From assembly GCF_039679125.1 (NCBI RefSeq), contig NZ_CP155551.1:372001-436000 (forward strand): a stretch of DNA of 64,000 bases, in the 5' to 3' direction. The notes beneath the pieces were generated by a model. It saw only the letters and a program-made list of their open reading frames with translations. It searched no databases and was not told the DNA's origin. Made by a program: the position numbers and the translations under genes. The DNA is from Blastococcus sp. HT6-4. Lineage in GTDB: Bacteria > Actinomycetota > Actinomycetes > Mycobacteriales > Geodermatophilaceae. Position 1 is the first letter of the stretch, and each line of letters opens with the position of its first letter. Shown here in pieces: positions 63,614 through 64,000 of this stretch.

Positions 63614-64000
63614 TCATCCGCCCAGCTGTCCGTAGGTGTGCTCCGGGCGGAAGCGGACCACCAGGCGACGGTCGGCGACCATGGCCGCCCGGTACTCGTC
63701 CCAGTTCTCGTGCTCGCCGGAGACGCCGCGGTAGTAGGCGATCAGCTCCTCGACGGCGGCGTCGTGCGGGTCCTGCGCGACCGGGGTGAGCTCGGCGGTG
63801 CCCTCGACGGCGACCCAGGTCCAGAAGTCCGTCGACGCCACGTGCAGCGTCACCCGGGGGTCGCGCTGCAGGTTGCGGGTCTTCGCGCGGTCGGCGGTCA
63901 CCGAGACGCGGATCAGGCCGTCGTCCCAGGCGTATCCGACGTTGGACAGCTGCGGCCGGCCGTCCCGCTTGATCGTCGCGAGCACGCCCCAGCGCTGCCC
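63614..64000 (-). CDS. PPOX class (pyridoxamine oxidase-like, F420/FMN) protein, N-terminal partial
   Basis: The frame is open to the window edge. 'GQRWGVLATIKRDGRPQLSNVGYAWDDGLIRVSVTADRAKTRNLQRDPRVTLHV' starts inside the split-barrel fold of PPOX class enzymes. The start codon probably lies a few codons past the edge; an internal ATG-like start is less likely. Such proteins in actinobacteria are often F420-dependent (TIGR03618 type). Residues 'GRPQLSN' and 'KTRNLQRDPR' fit that group. Confidence 0.85.
   Translation of the reverse strand, partial: GQRWGVLATIKRDGRPQLSNVGYAWDDGLIRVSVTADRAKTRNLQRDPRVTLHVASTDFWTWVAVEGTAELTPVAQDPHDAAVEELIAYYRGVSGEHENWDEYRAAMVADRRLVVRFRPEHTYGQLGG

Overview
The window reads as chromosomal DNA of a high-GC actinobacterium, most likely of the Geodermatophilaceae type (Blastococcus, Geodermatophilus, Modestobacter). 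The family assignment is an inference. It rests on very high GC, frequent GTG starts, 1-4 base start/stop overlaps inside operons, tRNA genes without an encoded CCA, a GAF-ANTAR regulator, DUF2630 and a TIGR03941-like protein near tadA. I see no insertion sequence, prophage, integrase or CRISPR array.

Layout. 1-4.1 kb: the end of a membrane glycosyltransferase and two secreted lipoprotein glucanases (GH8, GH6). 4.1-9.5 kb: PHP hydrolase, DoxX protein with a Lys/Ala tail, GAF-ANTAR regulator, PAP2 phosphatase, and a CGNR regulator divergent from an MFS transporter. 9.6-13 kb: tRNA-Ser(GCT), tRNA-Arg(ACG) and a class A penicillin-binding protein with a PASTA domain and a long Pro/Glu repeat tail. 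13-15.7 kb: an FMN alpha-hydroxyacid oxidase family enzyme and a surface protein. 15.7-23.6 kb: a MarR regulator, a ThDP enzyme, a tripartite tricarboxylate transporter with two paralogous binding proteins, and a two-subunit CoA-transferase, probably one carboxylic-acid uptake and catabolism unit.

23.7-31.5 kb: seven overlapping genes that encode an ADP-heptose route (GmhB fused to a GT2 glycosyltransferase, GmhA, a bifunctional HldE) together with four more glycosyltransferases, two of them GT9 heptosyltransferase-like. A UDP-glucuronate decarboxylase-like gene lies nearby. This cluster is the most interesting content: heptose glycosylation machinery in an organism expected to lack lipopolysaccharide, preceded by an ECF-like promoter. 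34.7-41.5 kb: a branched-chain-type ABC transporter operon (livGFHMK order) divergent from a PucR regulator, with two copies of a complex repeat element between them.

41.5-53.9 kb is mostly housekeeping: TyrA, an O-methyltransferase, a TadA neighbourhood, tRNA-Ser(CGA), a Ser/Thr kinase, tRNA-Ser(GGA), an EamA transporter, SRP RNA, an ECF sigma factor with a membrane partner, and dnaX-ybaB-recR. 54.2-60.2 kb: a complete dipeptide/nickel-type ABC transporter operon with a strong hairpin after the binding-protein gene. The end carries a Rieske protein, a TPM-domain protein, a two-domain VOC protein and a partial PPOX-fold protein.

Two genes (PHP at 5189, surface protein at 14556) seem to use CTG starts. 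All functions are assigned by motif reading; no database search was run.
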